Source of the DNA: Ophiosphaerella korrae
Lineage: Eukaryota > Ascomycota > Dothideomycetes > Pleosporales > Phaeosphaeriaceae
NCBI GenBank assembly: GCA_028456385.1
Contig: JALNQF010000001.1
Coordinates: 434,001 to 498,000 of the forward strand
Direction of reading: 5' to 3'
DNA: 64,000 nucleotides
The position numbers were made by a program, and so were the translations under genes. The notes under the pieces are model-generated. The model worked only from the letters and a program-made list of their open reading frames with translations. It was not told the DNA's origin and did not search any database. This document shows, piece after piece, positions 1-10,050 of this stretch (positions within the stretch are counted from its first letter, which is position 1; each line of letters opens with the position of its first letter).

Positions 1-973
1 TCAGATTCCTGGTATGATTTTGGTTCATAGGTGGGGCTGGTATCGCCATTGCCATGGGAGCTGGAGCCTGAGCATAATTGTTGGGCGCTCCGTATGCTGG
101 ATAACTGGGCGTGCTCGTCGAGGGAGCATATGGGTACTGTGTCATTGACGGCTGTCCATACGGGTTAGGCGCTGATGCCATTCGGTTGCCCAAACCGTCC
201 CAGGTGGGGATTACAGGCGTTGCCATGAACATGGGGCGCTCTGGAGCAGGAGGATAAGAAGTTACTGTGCTACTGGAGATGGACACGGTGGGGGCGGCGC
301 TACTGTGCCTGACCAGATTGACGGCGCGAGTACCGTCCTCGTGCCAGAGATCGACCATCAGGACGAAGAAGGTGCTGTCTACATCGTTGAAGTCAATCTC
401 CTTGCCCGTTTTGGCGTCGCACACGACCAAGCGAATGCAAGGCGGCGGAGTGATGGGGCGTCGGTCCTATCATTGGCCACATGCCTCAGTGCTGTACCAT
501 GGCAATGGGGCAGGTGCGTGAGCTGTCTTACCTTGTCGCCAAACCCGCACATTCGGGCTCTGACAGGCTGCTGTTCGACTACCAATCTGTCATTATCAGC
601 GCGGTGCCGGATTGGGAGTAGGATGGGGCTCTTACTTGTAGATGCGGCCGTCTCTGGAGCCTGCAAAGTCGCCGGGGTTGTCGCCTTGGTGGTAGGACAG
701 ATCATGCTGCTGTTGGGGAGCGGCAGGTGGCTGCTGCTGTGGTTGGTGTGGCTGGTGTGGCTGCTGCTGCGGCGGCGGCTGCTGCTGTGGTTGGTGGTGG
801 GGGTGCTGGTGTGGTGGCAGCTGGTGTTGCTGTTGATGTGGAGGCAAGTGGTGTATCATGCTCGCCGAGTCTTGAAGTAGTGGTGGGGGAGGTAATGAAG
901 TAACATCGGGCCTGGACTGCTGCTGCGGGGCGGGGACGGGGTACTGGTTTGCCTGGCGCGAGTGCGTGTACAT
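1..973 (-). CDS. velB: VelB, velvet-family developmental regulator (C-terminus cut by window edge)
   Basis: Velvet-family transcriptional regulator. VelB homologues pair with VeA and VosA to control development, spore maturation and secondary metabolism in the nucleus. Spliced exons 973-636, 586-532 and 466-1 give a Q/P/H-rich N-terminus, then DGRIYKLVVEQQPVRARMCG with FGDKDRRPITPPPCIRLVV, and an FNDVDSTFFVLMVDLWHEDG segment, which are the velvet-domain signatures of VelB. As in known VelB proteins, a P/Y/Q-rich insert then interrupts the domain; it ends at the window edge in MNQNHTRNL, just before the second half of the velvet domain. The ATG at 973 is chosen because it begins a compact N-terminus; the same frame stays open upstream without a better start. 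The poly-Q/H tract spans roughly residues 47-85. The family call is sure; the missing C-terminus cannot be judged. Confidence 0.93.
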
Positions 974-2098
974 GGTGGTGGTAGCGGGAGTGTTGTCAGT
1001 CGTGCTGGGGCAAAAGTTTAATCCGGTCCCAGGAGGAACAAGCAGGGCGATGTGCACAAGAGAGCTGCAGGACAAAAGCAATGGCGTGGCGTGGCGCGCG
1101 CTATCGGTTGCAGTCGCAGTCACGGTCGCGGTCGCGGGGTCTGGTCACGACTTGGCGGCTTGCGGGGGGAGAAGTGGGAATGGGAAGGGGGGGTGTGGAA
1201 GGACAGGAGAAGGGAGAAAGCGGCGCCCAACAACAACAAGAACAACAATACCGGTCGTGGCGAGCAACTGCAGACAAAGAAGTTTGATACGATGCACGGC
1301 GGCGCCTTGCGAACGGGTCGATGTTGCACTGAGGGGGTACCCGTGTGTTGCGCAGCACTGGGCGCCAGTGAGAAGGTCAGAGGCCGAAGGTCGAAGGTCG
1401 AGGGTCGAGGGTCGTTGGCTGCTGCGAGACAAGACGACCGGGCGCGTTTTAAAAGAGAAAAAAAGAGAAGAAGAGAGCAGACAGACTGGCGGGTGGAGCA
1501 ATGAGCATCTACCTAGGTAGGGCAGGTCCTGAGAGATATGCACATGCGCTGCATCAGGGACTGCGCTGCGCGCTGCGCACCCGTGGGTAGCCCTCCAGCT
1601 AGTAACCACGGCCAGCTGCTTTGCCTTGGGTTGCTTTCGGTACCGTCACATTCTAGCTCAGCAGATCGCTCCATAGTCGCCCTGCTAGTCTTCTGCGAGG
1701 CTTCATTATCTCATTATCCGTCCGCTCTTGGTTTGCTACAGGGCACCCAACTCTATTTGTCCCACTGCATGGGTCGCGGGAGAGCTAGCGCGCGAAATCC
1801 GCCGGAACGGTCGTTGGCGCCCGCCTCGGCTTGGAGGCGCGCAGAATATCGCCGTTGCCCCCGCCAATGTCATCATGTGCTGTCTGCGGCGTCCTCGGCT
1901 GCATCGCGAATTTGATATACACATGCTCATACCTCCTGTCTAATCTACCTTGGCTCCTCTTATCTAATACATACACCCTCACTCTGTCCGCCGCTTGGTG
2001 ACGTGAGCCAGCCCACCTTGTTGCCAGATATAGATGGCCGTCCAATCTGCCTGAATATCTTTCCGTAGCCTACACCTTCACCGGCAACGCGCCACGTC
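974..2098. other. Intergenic region: velB upstream region with short GC-rich repeats
   Basis: No gene is supported in these 1.1 kb. The stretch is the upstream region of velB and the downstream region of HEL2. It holds low-complexity DNA: a hexamer-like array of CAGTCG/CGGTCG around 1105-1138, four copies of GGTCGAR at 1389-1414, and a purine-rich AAAAAGAGAAGAAGAGAG tract around 1458-1480. ORFs here on both strands are R/S/G- or C/S/P-rich in the way expected from GC-rich simple sequence, and they match no family I know. Confidence 0.6.
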
Positions 2099-4573
2099 TC
2101 ACCCAAAGTGAAATAGCATCTGTTTCTTGCCCTTGTTCCCTTTCTTCTTGCCCGCCCCATCGTCTCCTACTCCAGGCGTTGGTAGTCCGCTGCCAGCTCC
2201 AGATGCACCGGCCCAAGGGTTGTTGACTGGTGCGTTTCGTCCACTATTGTCTCGTCGAAGCCCAAGCCCAGCGTACCCAGGACTGAAAATGGTACTGGCC
2301 GGTTTTGCCGCTGCCGGCAGCGCAGGGAATGCATCCGCTGTATTGGTCGCTTTCTTATTCAATCCTGTTGATGACGCAGGCCTTGAAGGCAACGGCGAAG
2401 CACGGGCACTTGCTGCACCAGACGAGGATGCCCAAGGTGTTTGCCCAGGCTTTGCTCCAATGCGATTGGATGATGCTGCCGGTAAAGCAGGGAACGGGTT
2501 GCTTGACGATGGTGAAGACCAACTTGCTTTCTGGTTTACTGTCGACCGGGACGATTGAGCTGTCGAGCTCTTCAGTTTCAGCACTCTTGACCCGCCATGG
2601 GCTGCCGTGCTCCCACTGAGCGCAAGCCCTGTCGCTGCTCCTGGTAAGGATGGATAGTCTTCGTTGATCGCTCTCCAGTCATTCCATGCCTTTAGAAGAC
2701 CTTCACGTTTCGTACTTATTTCGAAAATGTCTGCTAACTCCTTGATGAGCTTCCCGAGCTCTTTAGAGTCGGTATCGAACAAAGCAAAGAACCCCTCGAT
2801 TAATTGCGTCGCTGATACCTTTGAGTTACGGTAAGCTGATATTGAGTTTCGGAATTCTTGCAGTTTATGTTCATCATTGCGCAGCATGGCAGTCGCTCGC
2901 TCGATCACAGCACTGTGCCTGAGTGCGCGTGCTTGATCTTGAGGCGTTTGCGGCGTAGAGTTTGTCGATTGCTGATTGATATTTAGTTGACGGACGCCGT
3001 TGGTCAGACCGCTAGCAGTAGGAGGGTGCGAGGCCGTCACTGTAGCCGGTTCAGACGTATTGGGTGGGGCCCTAGCTGCAAAAGCTTCGCCTGGCGTGGG
3101 TGTAGCTGTGAGCTGGCCTCCAAAAGCCCGTCCTGTCGATGACTGCGAGTTTTGTGCTTCTATCTGCCGTTGATAGGCAAGCTCAGCTCTACTTAGTGTT
3201 TGTGCTGACGATGCAGGCAAAGGCTCAGCGTTGGGATCTCGCCCTCTTCCACGCCCTCTTCCACCTTCTCGTCTCCGGTCGTCTCGCCTACTACTTGTTT
3301 CTTGTTCATGTGACGCGCGGTACTGAAAACCAGACATATCTACTCGCCGAGCATCCTTCAAAGCATCTTTGGTCAAGCCATTGGGGTGAGTCTCAATCTG
3401 GTGCGCCTTCAGATCCATTTCAGAGTCGAAAACCACGAATTTCTTCTCTAAACACTCTTGGTCGGGACATAGAAAATGATCCTTCCGGAAATGGATTTCG
3501 AGGGAATCGTAGTTGACAAAGTACTGTTGTTTTCTACTCCCATCGCGTCGGTCGCAAATGTGGCAGCGTTCGTGTTTGTCACGGCAATGTGCGAATAACT
3601 CGTCATCTCCGTAGAAGCGCTCCCGACAGAAGCCACATTCCGGATGGCCCTTGAATCCGCTCTGGTCAATCGCGCCGGGGTTATCATCTCCAAACTTCTG
3701 ATGCTTCTTCAATTCGGGGTGAGTGAACAGTTCGTGCTCGTGAGTGAAGACCTTCTTATTCCGTGTACAGAGGTCACTGTTTGAAGTCAGCTATAATGCC
3801 GTAGAAAGCCTCGCTACAGCTTTCTCTGCGCAGCTCTAGCTAGGCAAAAAAGCAGATCCTTACCACATAACTTTTCCATGTGCAGTCTTGACATGGCGGT
3901 GCAAATCTGGCCATCCCAAGCAAGCTACGTCGCAATCCCCCTCTGGGCAATTATATTGTAGCAACAGGCGTGTATCCTCAAAGACTTGTAAATTCTCGAA
4001 ATGTATGCCCAAACTATCGTTCGATTGGAAAAAGTCGGCAGCTGTGAAATCTTCATAGTCTTTTTCGGTATCGTCGGTAAGGATGATATAGTCAGATTCG
4101 GCCCTGCAATGCGCGCAGGCTTTTGTTTTGTATAGTGCCCGCATGCGAATCGAGCAGATATGGCATGTTCGGTGGTTGCAAGGAGAGACGGCGGTGTGCT
4201 GAACGGGCGAGGCGCATATGAAGCAGACTTCGGCATCTGGGTCATCGTCGTTGGCCTGTGGTAGCACGACCTTGGGGGCTATCGGAGGCACCTGAGCCTG
4301 CTCCTCAGCCTCATGTAGGGGGGCTTTGCCTTTATCCGCAGCGTTTCCGCGACTGCCTGTACCCTCCCTTTGGCCTCCTCCACGCCCGCGCCCATGTTGG
4401 GCATCGCCTCTTCCACGCCCGCGGTGCCCATGGTGCTCGTATCTATCTTCGGATCCACCATGCATGCCTCTGCCTCGGCCTCGGCCTCCTCTACCTCGCC
4501 GTTGTGGGCTCGCCGGAATTTGCGACTGCTCCGAAGCTCCAGTTGATGTGCCAAGATTCCCAATAAAAGCCAT
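2099..4573 (-). CDS. HEL2: Hel2/ZNF598-type RING E3 ubiquitin ligase
   Basis: E3 ligase that senses collided ribosomes and ubiquitinates small-subunit proteins in ribosome-associated quality control; cytosolic. Two exons, 4573-3864 and 3776-2099, join as HGKVM-C-DLCTRNKKVF and give 795 aa. An RG/GGR-rich N-terminus is followed by a RING finger at about residues 117-156 (CFICASPVQHTAVSPCNHRT, then C..C and CAHC). A run of C2H2-type fingers follows (CDVACLGWPDLHRHVKTAH, CGFCRERFYGDDELFAHCRDKH, CHICDRRD and YDSLEIHFRKDHFLC), which is the diagnostic RING plus multi-C2H2 order of Hel2/ZNF598. The C-terminal half is disordered with poly-S/A/P, ending KKQMLFHFG. The ATG at 4573 opens MAFIGNLG; the frame extends upstream only to a non-ATG codon. 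The intron is 87 bp with a GTAAGG donor. Confidence 0.93.
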
Positions 4574-4987
4574 CGCGGGGTATCGAATTTGGGTGTTCAA
4601 CGTTATATATACAAGCAAGCAAGCAGGCGACAATCGACACAGGAATTCGAAAAATAATTAGAGTCAAAGAATGAACGAACGGAAAAGGTATGCGGCAATG
4701 AGCCTCTTGTAATGACGAAAGCGTATGGTGGTGGTTTGTGCAGCCGCCTTAGAATTATGGCGCTGTGCCAAAAGCGTCGTGGCGCATACATCAGCCACAC
4801 CCTTAAGACTCACAACCTTTCCAGTCATTTCCAAGTAGTGACTCAGGCATGCATTGCGCTTGATGAGCCGCGGTTGACTACCTAGATGATTCGAAATGAT
4901 TCATTTATGCACAGCCCCCCTTCTACTTGAAGCCGACCCACCTCAACGCTCACTATTATCGCAGCATAATCAGGCCGCAACACAATC
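4574..4987. other. Intergenic region: HEL2 promoter / MND1 3' flank
   Basis: This 414-bp gap lies upstream of HEL2 and downstream of MND1, both on the minus strand. I see no ORF, RNA gene or repeat worth naming. It should hold the HEL2 promoter and the MND1 terminator. Confidence 0.6.
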
Positions 4988-5745
4988 TCAAAGCTCACGT
5001 AGCCCACCCTCCTCCTCGTCAAATTCACCGTTGTAAAGCTGCTTCATGATATTCAAAACAGCCTCTGGATCACCGCTGTATCGACTCTTGATCCAGCTCT
5101 CCATGCTGTAGATTTGGTCGGTGAACTTTTCAGCGTCCATGCGGGCATTCTGAGCCTCAGCCGCCTTTTTCTCGACCTCGACTGGATCTTGTTCGCTATA
5201 TGCGGCCAGTTCGGCCCGTAGCCGCTCGAGTTCCTTGGTCAGGCCCGCATGCTTTGTGACGAGTGTCTTGCGGTCGCAGCCTAGATGCTCTCAGTATCCA
5301 TTCTGTAAGAAATAGAAAGAATTTACCTGTTTCTATGAGAACATCGTCATCTTCAGTGCGTGCAGCTCCCGCATCGTCTACTTTCAATTGAAGCTCTGTC
5401 ATGGCCACTTTGGCCTTGTCGTATTCTTCTTGAGCTCTGTCTATGGCAGCATCTTTGGCCTTCTTATCGTCACTAAGAAAGCTCCAGTACCAATTACCGC
5501 TACCAATCTTCTCTACACGGATCTTGTTGTCATCTGCGAGAGCTTGGAGATAGTCTTTCACATGCATTCCACTGATCGCCCCGACCTGAGGCAATGTCTT
5601 CTCAAGATCTTTGATACTGTGAGCGAGCGCTGTTTTGTGAAACCACGCAAGGATAGTAGCAGCCTTTTGTGCATTGGGTTGAGTCTTGGGTGCCTAAATA
5701 GAGTCATTAGGAACGGGCATCATGACCAAATCTCTATCTTACCAT
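4988..5745 (-). CDS. MND1: Mnd1, meiotic recombination factor
   Basis: Mnd1 pairs with Hop2 to promote Dmc1/Rad51 strand invasion in meiotic homologous recombination; nuclear. Exons 5745-5743, 5693-5327 and 5280-4988 encode about 220 aa starting MAPKTQPNAQKAATILAWF. This winged-helix N-terminus (LPQVGAISGMHVKDYLQALA, then IGSGNWYWSF) and the following coiled coil (KLEDLEK-like heptads around residues 80-150) are typical of the family, as is the overall size. The first exon is only the ATG: the in-frame sequence from the second exon has no usable ATG before the conserved region, while ATG|GTAAGA and TTTAG|GCACCC splice cleanly in phase. The second intron is 46 bp. The C-terminus carries an acidic EFDEEEGG motif. 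Confidence 0.9.
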
Positions 5746-6014
5746 CACGTGTGCGAACGTAATTGAAGCGTGTATACCCTGCAGGTATAGGGTGAGAAGA
5801 AAGAACAGAGGACGAGGCGATGTTGACTAGAATAACTGGGCAGAAAGAGGTGGGCTACGCGTGCCTTCTATCTTGGACGCAAAGCTAGGCTAGTAGCTCT
5901 GAAGAGGGAGGCACAACCATAGCTGACGTCCGCAAAATCACCGCCTCAGTGAGCACACTGAGCTACAATTGGGTGTTCCATCCTCTGACATTGGTGCGGC
6001 TCACTTCTAGGTTC

Positions 6015-6704
6015 TCATTCTGATTCATCCGTACTGTATCGCGATTCATCATCTGAAGGCGACCATGACTCTGACCTATCGTTTGCGTTGTTTGCCGGTG
6101 TAGATAATCTACTATGCACTTGTTGCTCATCCTGTTCATCTTTTTCATCTTCGCTTCCTAAATCGCTTTCTTCTTCTTCGTCATCTGCTGCCTCGACAAA
6201 GGCAAGATCACCGGTTTCACCGAGCATTTCTCTTGCCGTCTCTTCCATGAGAATACCAAAAGCAATCAACGCAGTTTCGTCCATACATTTCCAAGCGGTG
6301 TCAGTTTCGAGGCCTTCAGACCTGGAATACAATTTCGATATGTAGGCGTGCAATGCGCCCAGTAAATCCCCACTTGGCAGTTGCTGGCTTACAGGCAAAT
6401 TTTCGTGTGCAAAATAGTAGTCAGTCTCTTCATACCGGATCGGTGCATCGCTCTGCTTAAACAAAACTTCGTCTGGACGCAATGCTTGTCGGGAGGCTTT
6501 GGTGTCTGCCACATTCCCAAGCAGCCCAGCCTGCGTAACATTCCCTTTGATACTATTAGCACAAGCTTCCAGCTCGATCAAATATTGTTTACCCGCTACA
6601 GCATCGTAGATATTGGACTTCCGGACTTTTGTCGGCCGTTCAGACATGGCGCCTCCATCACTACTAGGTGGTCCTGAGGATTGATACTGTCTTTGTCGTA
6701 TCAT
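6015..6704 (-). CDS. Uncharacterised acidic protein
   Basis: An intronless ORF of 229 aa that I do not recognise. Residues 1-45 are polar and basic; a second possible start is Met20 (MSERPTKVRKSNIYDAV). A predicted helical core runs from about residue 33 to 165 and includes KQYLIELEACANSIKG, LRPDEVLFKQSDAPIRYEE and LLGALHAYISKLYSR. The last 60 residues are very acidic and S-rich (DDEEEESDLGSEDEKDEQDE) and look disordered. The core reads as a genuine folded domain rather than noise, and the acidic tail suggests a nuclear or nucleolar protein, but that is inference. It is divergent from the CSA-like gene, with 167 bp between the start codons. Confidence 0.7.
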   Translation of the reverse strand: MIRQRQYQSSGPPSSDGGAMSERPTKVRKSNIYDAVAGKQYLIELEACANSIKGNVTQAGLLGNVADTKASRQALRPDEVLFKQSDAPIRYEETDYYFAHENLPVSQQLPSGDLLGALHAYISKLYSRSEGLETDTAWKCMDETALIAFGILMEETAREMLGETGDLAFVEAADDEEEESDLGSEDEKDEQDEQQVHSRLSTPANNANDRSESWSPSDDESRYSTDESE

Positions 6705-6871
6705 GGTTTGCTGTTCCTGCTTCGATAGAGCCCGCGAGTGGATGATGGCTTATGAGATCACCTACATAAATAGTTGGCCATAGCTTCAGGCTACAACGTC
6801 ATTCAATATCAAAAGCGTTTGCATCACTCCAAACCTTTCCAACACTCTAATACTAAAGCATGTAGTTGCAT
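6705..6871. promoter_or_regulatory. Short divergent promoter region
   Basis: These 167 bp separate two outward-facing start codons, the acidic protein at 6704 (-) and the CSA-like protein at 6872 (+). Both promoters must lie here or overlap the coding regions. A short upstream ATG at 6860 is followed immediately by a stop. I see no TATA box close to either start. Confidence 0.6.
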
Positions 6872-8236
6872 ATGAGCCACCAAAATTTGATTGACCGCGC
6901 GTACGGCCTCATTCCAAATCATGTTCTTAAGCGTGCGACCGCTTCGCGCCTCGTCTCTGCAATACAGCCGTCTGAGATAGTGTTCAGTCAACACCTGCCG
7001 CCTGAAGACGACCCACACGAGCGCATACCTGCGCACCTGTCAGGCGTGAATGCGCTGACTATCGATAAATTTGAAGGAAGATATCTTCTCTCGGGCGGTG
7101 CGGACTCGTCGGTTGCAATATGGGACCTTGAGGCAGGAACGTCTACGACCGAAGCTGGCGAAACGTACTTGCCACTTTCTGCCGTAAACAGGACAACAAA
7201 AGAACACAAACTAGGGATTACTCAGCTGTGTTTCTACCCGTTTGACTCGCTTGCATTCCTCACTTCTTCATACGATCATACGGTCAAGGTCTGCTCCAGC
7301 GAAACCCTCGCGCCATCGGCGTCATTCAACCTTGACTCGGTTGTATACAATATTGCTTTATCACCAATCGCGTCACACTTGCTTGTTGCATGCGCGTCAC
7401 AGACCCCCAACGTACGCCTTATAGATCTTAGGTCAGGTGCCAATACACACAGTTTAGCAGGGCACACAGGTGCGGTTCTTTCGACAGCATGGAGTCCAGT
7501 ACGAGAACACATTCTAGCCAGTGGTGGAACAGACGGCAGCGTGCGTTTTTGGGACATCCGAAGGAGCGTGGGTGAACTAGGTGTCCTTGACCTCGAAGAC
7601 TCTATCGGCATATTAAACAAACACACATCCTCATTCTCACGCAATTCTGCGCGGGGTCAAGCACATAGAGGACCCGTTAATGGCATTGTGTGGACTGAAG
7701 ATAGTCGCCATCTTGTAACTTGTGGTCACGATCAACGCATCCGCGTCTGGAATACAGAAAATGCTGCGAACACGCTCGCAAATTTCGGTCCCATGGTCAA
7801 AAATCATGGTCTCGCGCCTTGCATTCCTGTATTACCGCCTGTGGAGAATTTCCAACCATCAGCAGATGTCATATTCTACCCTAACGAGCATGAAATTATT
7901 GGATATGAACTTTTTGACGGCAAACTCTTCCATCGTCTCCGCCGCCAAGAGCCCCGGAAGCGTCTGTCTGACAGCGCTACAAAAGGACAACGCAACTCAA
8001 AAGATAGAATTACATCATTAGCTTGGCGCGCGCACGACGTTGAGATGTACTCTTCACATGCAGACGGGAGCATAGCAGCCTGGAAACCGCTAACGAAAGA
8101 AGATGCCGAGCAAGATGAAGAAGACGAGCAGGAAAGGCTTGAGAAAGAGGGCAAGAAGCGAAAGAGAGGTGCGCTAGACGAGATATATCAAGGTTTGACC
8201 AAAAAGCCCATCACATTTGGCAACATGAGATTGTAG
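6872..8236 (+). CDS. ERCC8: CSA/ERCC8-type WD40 protein (transcription-coupled repair)
   Basis: WD40 protein related to Cockayne syndrome A (human ERCC8) and fission yeast Ckn1, the substrate receptor of a Cul4-DDB1 ligase in transcription-coupled nucleotide excision repair. An intronless ORF of 454 aa. WD repeats carry typical ends: YLLSGGADSSVAIWDLE, LTSSYDHTVKVC, VRLIDLRSG, ILASGGTDGSVRFWDIRR, LVTCGHDQRIRVWNTEN and MYSSHADGSIAAWKP. The order SGVNALTIDKFEGRYLLSGG, then PVRLIDL-type repeat and NTLANFGP, follows the human protein closely (GINTLDIEPVEGRYMLSGG, NTLVNYG). The C-terminus is acidic then basic (EQDEEDEQERLEKEGKKRKR), possibly a nuclear localisation signal. The ATG at 6872 is used because the upstream codon in frame is TTG. 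Confidence 0.85.
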   Translation: MSHQNLIDRAYGLIPNHVLKRATASRLVSAIQPSEIVFSQHLPPEDDPHERIPAHLSGVNALTIDKFEGRYLLSGGADSSVAIWDLEAGTSTTEAGETYLPLSAVNRTTKEHKLGITQLCFYPFDSLAFLTSSYDHTVKVCSSETLAPSASFNLDSVVYNIALSPIASHLLVACASQTPNVRLIDLRSGANTHSLAGHTGAVLSTAWSPVREHILASGGTDGSVRFWDIRRSVGELGVLDLEDSIGILNKHTSSFSRNSARGQAHRGPVNGIVWTEDSRHLVTCGHDQRIRVWNTENAANTLANFGPMVKNHGLAPCIPVLPPVENFQPSADVIFYPNEHEIIGYELFDGKLFHRLRRQEPRKRLSDSATKGQRNSKDRITSLAWRAHDVEMYSSHADGSIAAWKPLTKEDAEQDEEDEQERLEKEGKKRKRGALDEIYQGLTKKPITFGNMRL

Positions 8237-8299
8237 GCACTTAACTAGTTAGAATATAGCTCTACGTATCATAACCCATCAGCATATTTGCTCACTCGT

Positions 8300-9916
8300 T
8301 TAGCCAAAATGAGGAAGTCGTGCAGGCACAAACTCCTCGTCTGTCTGTATCTCTCTCTGTTCGTCTTTCAGTGATAGTGACCTCGTTGGTGTTGGTGCGA
8401 TGCTGGAGTAGTCTGATTCATCAACATGGAACGAGCTACTATCTGGCATCGTTTGTGAATCCACAAAGCCTGGGAACGGTACTGGATCCAATGGCGGCGC
8501 ATGCTCACTCGCAGGTGAACGAACCAATGGCGAGACGGTGGGATGCACAGTGGCCATTTGTAGTGGCGGTTGTGGCGATGGTGACCGCTGAGAACGAATT
8601 GATTTCATCGATGGGGATTTCAACTGCTGTTGCTGATCAGGAACCAGGCCGCGCTGGATAGCGAGGTGCTGTGCTTCATATCGTTTCCTCTGTACCTCCT
8701 GTTCTTCTTCCATGCGGAGGCGTTCTTCTTCCTTTTGTAGGTCGTCTAGTGTAGGAACAGCGACCTCTTCGATTGTTGGGGATATAGGGCGCTGTAACGT
8801 GTTTTCCTCTGATCGTCTGCCCGCAGACTCACGCGTACTCTTTGAAGATGCCGATCGCGTGGATACACGGCGAGTACCTGATGGCCTTTTGCTCTTGCTT
8901 GTACTAGTGCTGCGCTTATTGCTGCTCGTTTCCTCATTCAACTGCCCGGTGGTTCGGCGCTCCAGCACCAAAGTAAATTCGTCGTCCAGTGGGACGGCAT
9001 CGTCTATCTCATCCTCGCTGGGGAATATATCCCCCCTTGAGCTCAGTGAATCCGTGGTGTGCCCTGAAGCATGGGTGTCGCTCCTCTGCCTTTGATGGCC
9101 CTTGTGTTCGCTTCGCTCCAGCCCTTCTTCCTCGCTGTCTTCAATCAGTGGCTGTTCTTCTTCGGTGCTTCGCCGCGAGGCACCAGGATGATCTGTCAGG
9201 TCTGCCGCACTCGGCTTGTACCGCAAACCTTTGCCGCCGATTTTGAACGGAAGGCGTCCCAGGAATCCAAAGTACGATGAGCTGGGTATGATCGTTGGGT
9301 CCTGGCGTTCAACATCTCTCGCCTGTGTATTGCTCTTTCTCCGCGCAGTGTTGTATCGCACATCTCGATTTCGCTGCCCATAGCTCATCGCACGCTGGCT
9401 CCCAGGTTGGCTTGTTGTCCCGTATGTGCTCGCACTGCCCAGGAATCTATCCAGATTCTCGCTTCCCCAGCCGAGCAGCCCTTCCGTTTCGTCTTCCTCC
9501 CAGTCATCATAGAAATCGAAGCTCGACTCGGCGCGGCCGCGCGATGTGCGGTGTCGCCTGCGGTCATTGCGTGCTGGGAAGCAGGGCGTGGTGCAAGCGT
9601 TGACACATTGGGTGATGGATGAGACGCAGGGGTTGATGTAGCGCTGTGTAAAGCTGTATATGTTCTCTTGTGCAGACTCATTCGCATGCTCAATGTTCGA
9701 GGTCAAGTGCTGGATGGTGCGATTCCATCGTGGATCGCTGCGCCTGTACATGTCGACGTTGCGTCTGCGAAGACGACGAGGCTGGGGTTGCGCTTTCAAG
9801 TGTCGCAGCTCTGACGCGCGTTGTCGCGACAGCGCATCGAGCTCAGGAATGTAGATTGAACATGTGTTCCTACGCAACCGAAAGGGTAAAGTCTGATGAA
9901 ATGGCTGAGATGGCAT
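8300..9916 (-). CDS. Uncharacterised disordered protein, tail-to-tail with the CSA-like gene
   Basis: An intronless ORF of 538 aa from the ATG at 9916; a further in-frame ATG at 10036 would add 40 residues but would leave only 14 bp to the divergent methyltransferase start, so I prefer 9916. I do not recognise the family. The N-terminal 200 residues look structured or at least conserved in style: HQTLPFRLRRNTCSIYIPEL, an Arg-rich segment, SDPRWNRTIQHLTSNIEHAN, three Cys around CVNACTTPCFPARN, and the acidic FDFYDDWEEDETEGLLGW. The middle has SSYFGFLGRLPFKIGGKGLRY. The rest is S/E/R-rich and disordered, with a charged coiled-coil-like stretch (LQKEEERLRMEEEQEVQRKR). No signal peptide or clear membrane helix. 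Confidence 0.7.
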   Translation of the reverse strand: MPSQPFHQTLPFRLRRNTCSIYIPELDALSRQRASELRHLKAQPQPRRLRRRNVDMYRRSDPRWNRTIQHLTSNIEHANESAQENIYSFTQRYINPCVSSITQCVNACTTPCFPARNDRRRHRTSRGRAESSFDFYDDWEEDETEGLLGWGSENLDRFLGSASTYGTTSQPGSQRAMSYGQRNRDVRYNTARRKSNTQARDVERQDPTIIPSSSYFGFLGRLPFKIGGKGLRYKPSAADLTDHPGASRRSTEEEQPLIEDSEEEGLERSEHKGHQRQRSDTHASGHTTDSLSSRGDIFPSEDEIDDAVPLDDEFTLVLERRTTGQLNEETSSNKRSTSTSKSKRPSGTRRVSTRSASSKSTRESAGRRSEENTLQRPISPTIEEVAVPTLDDLQKEEERLRMEEEQEVQRKRYEAQHLAIQRGLVPDQQQQLKSPSMKSIRSQRSPSPQPPLQMATVHPTVSPLVRSPASEHAPPLDPVPFPGFVDSQTMPDSSSFHVDESDYSSIAPTPTRSLSLKDEQREIQTDEEFVPARLPHFG

Positions 9917-10050
9917 GCAGCTCCGAGCCTTGGTTGTCAACTTGAAGATAGATCGGGCCTTCTCCGGCCGCCCAGCCGCCCCCCACATTCTCGACCGAGA
10001 ACGATTGTTGGCCCCCCACATCATCCTATACAACATTCTTAGATGTCCTC

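Noticed and set aside
966..1609. Overlapping ORFs on both strands upstream of velB
   Set aside because: Six-frame openness comes from GC-rich simple repeats; no conserved segment or convincing start and splice pattern.
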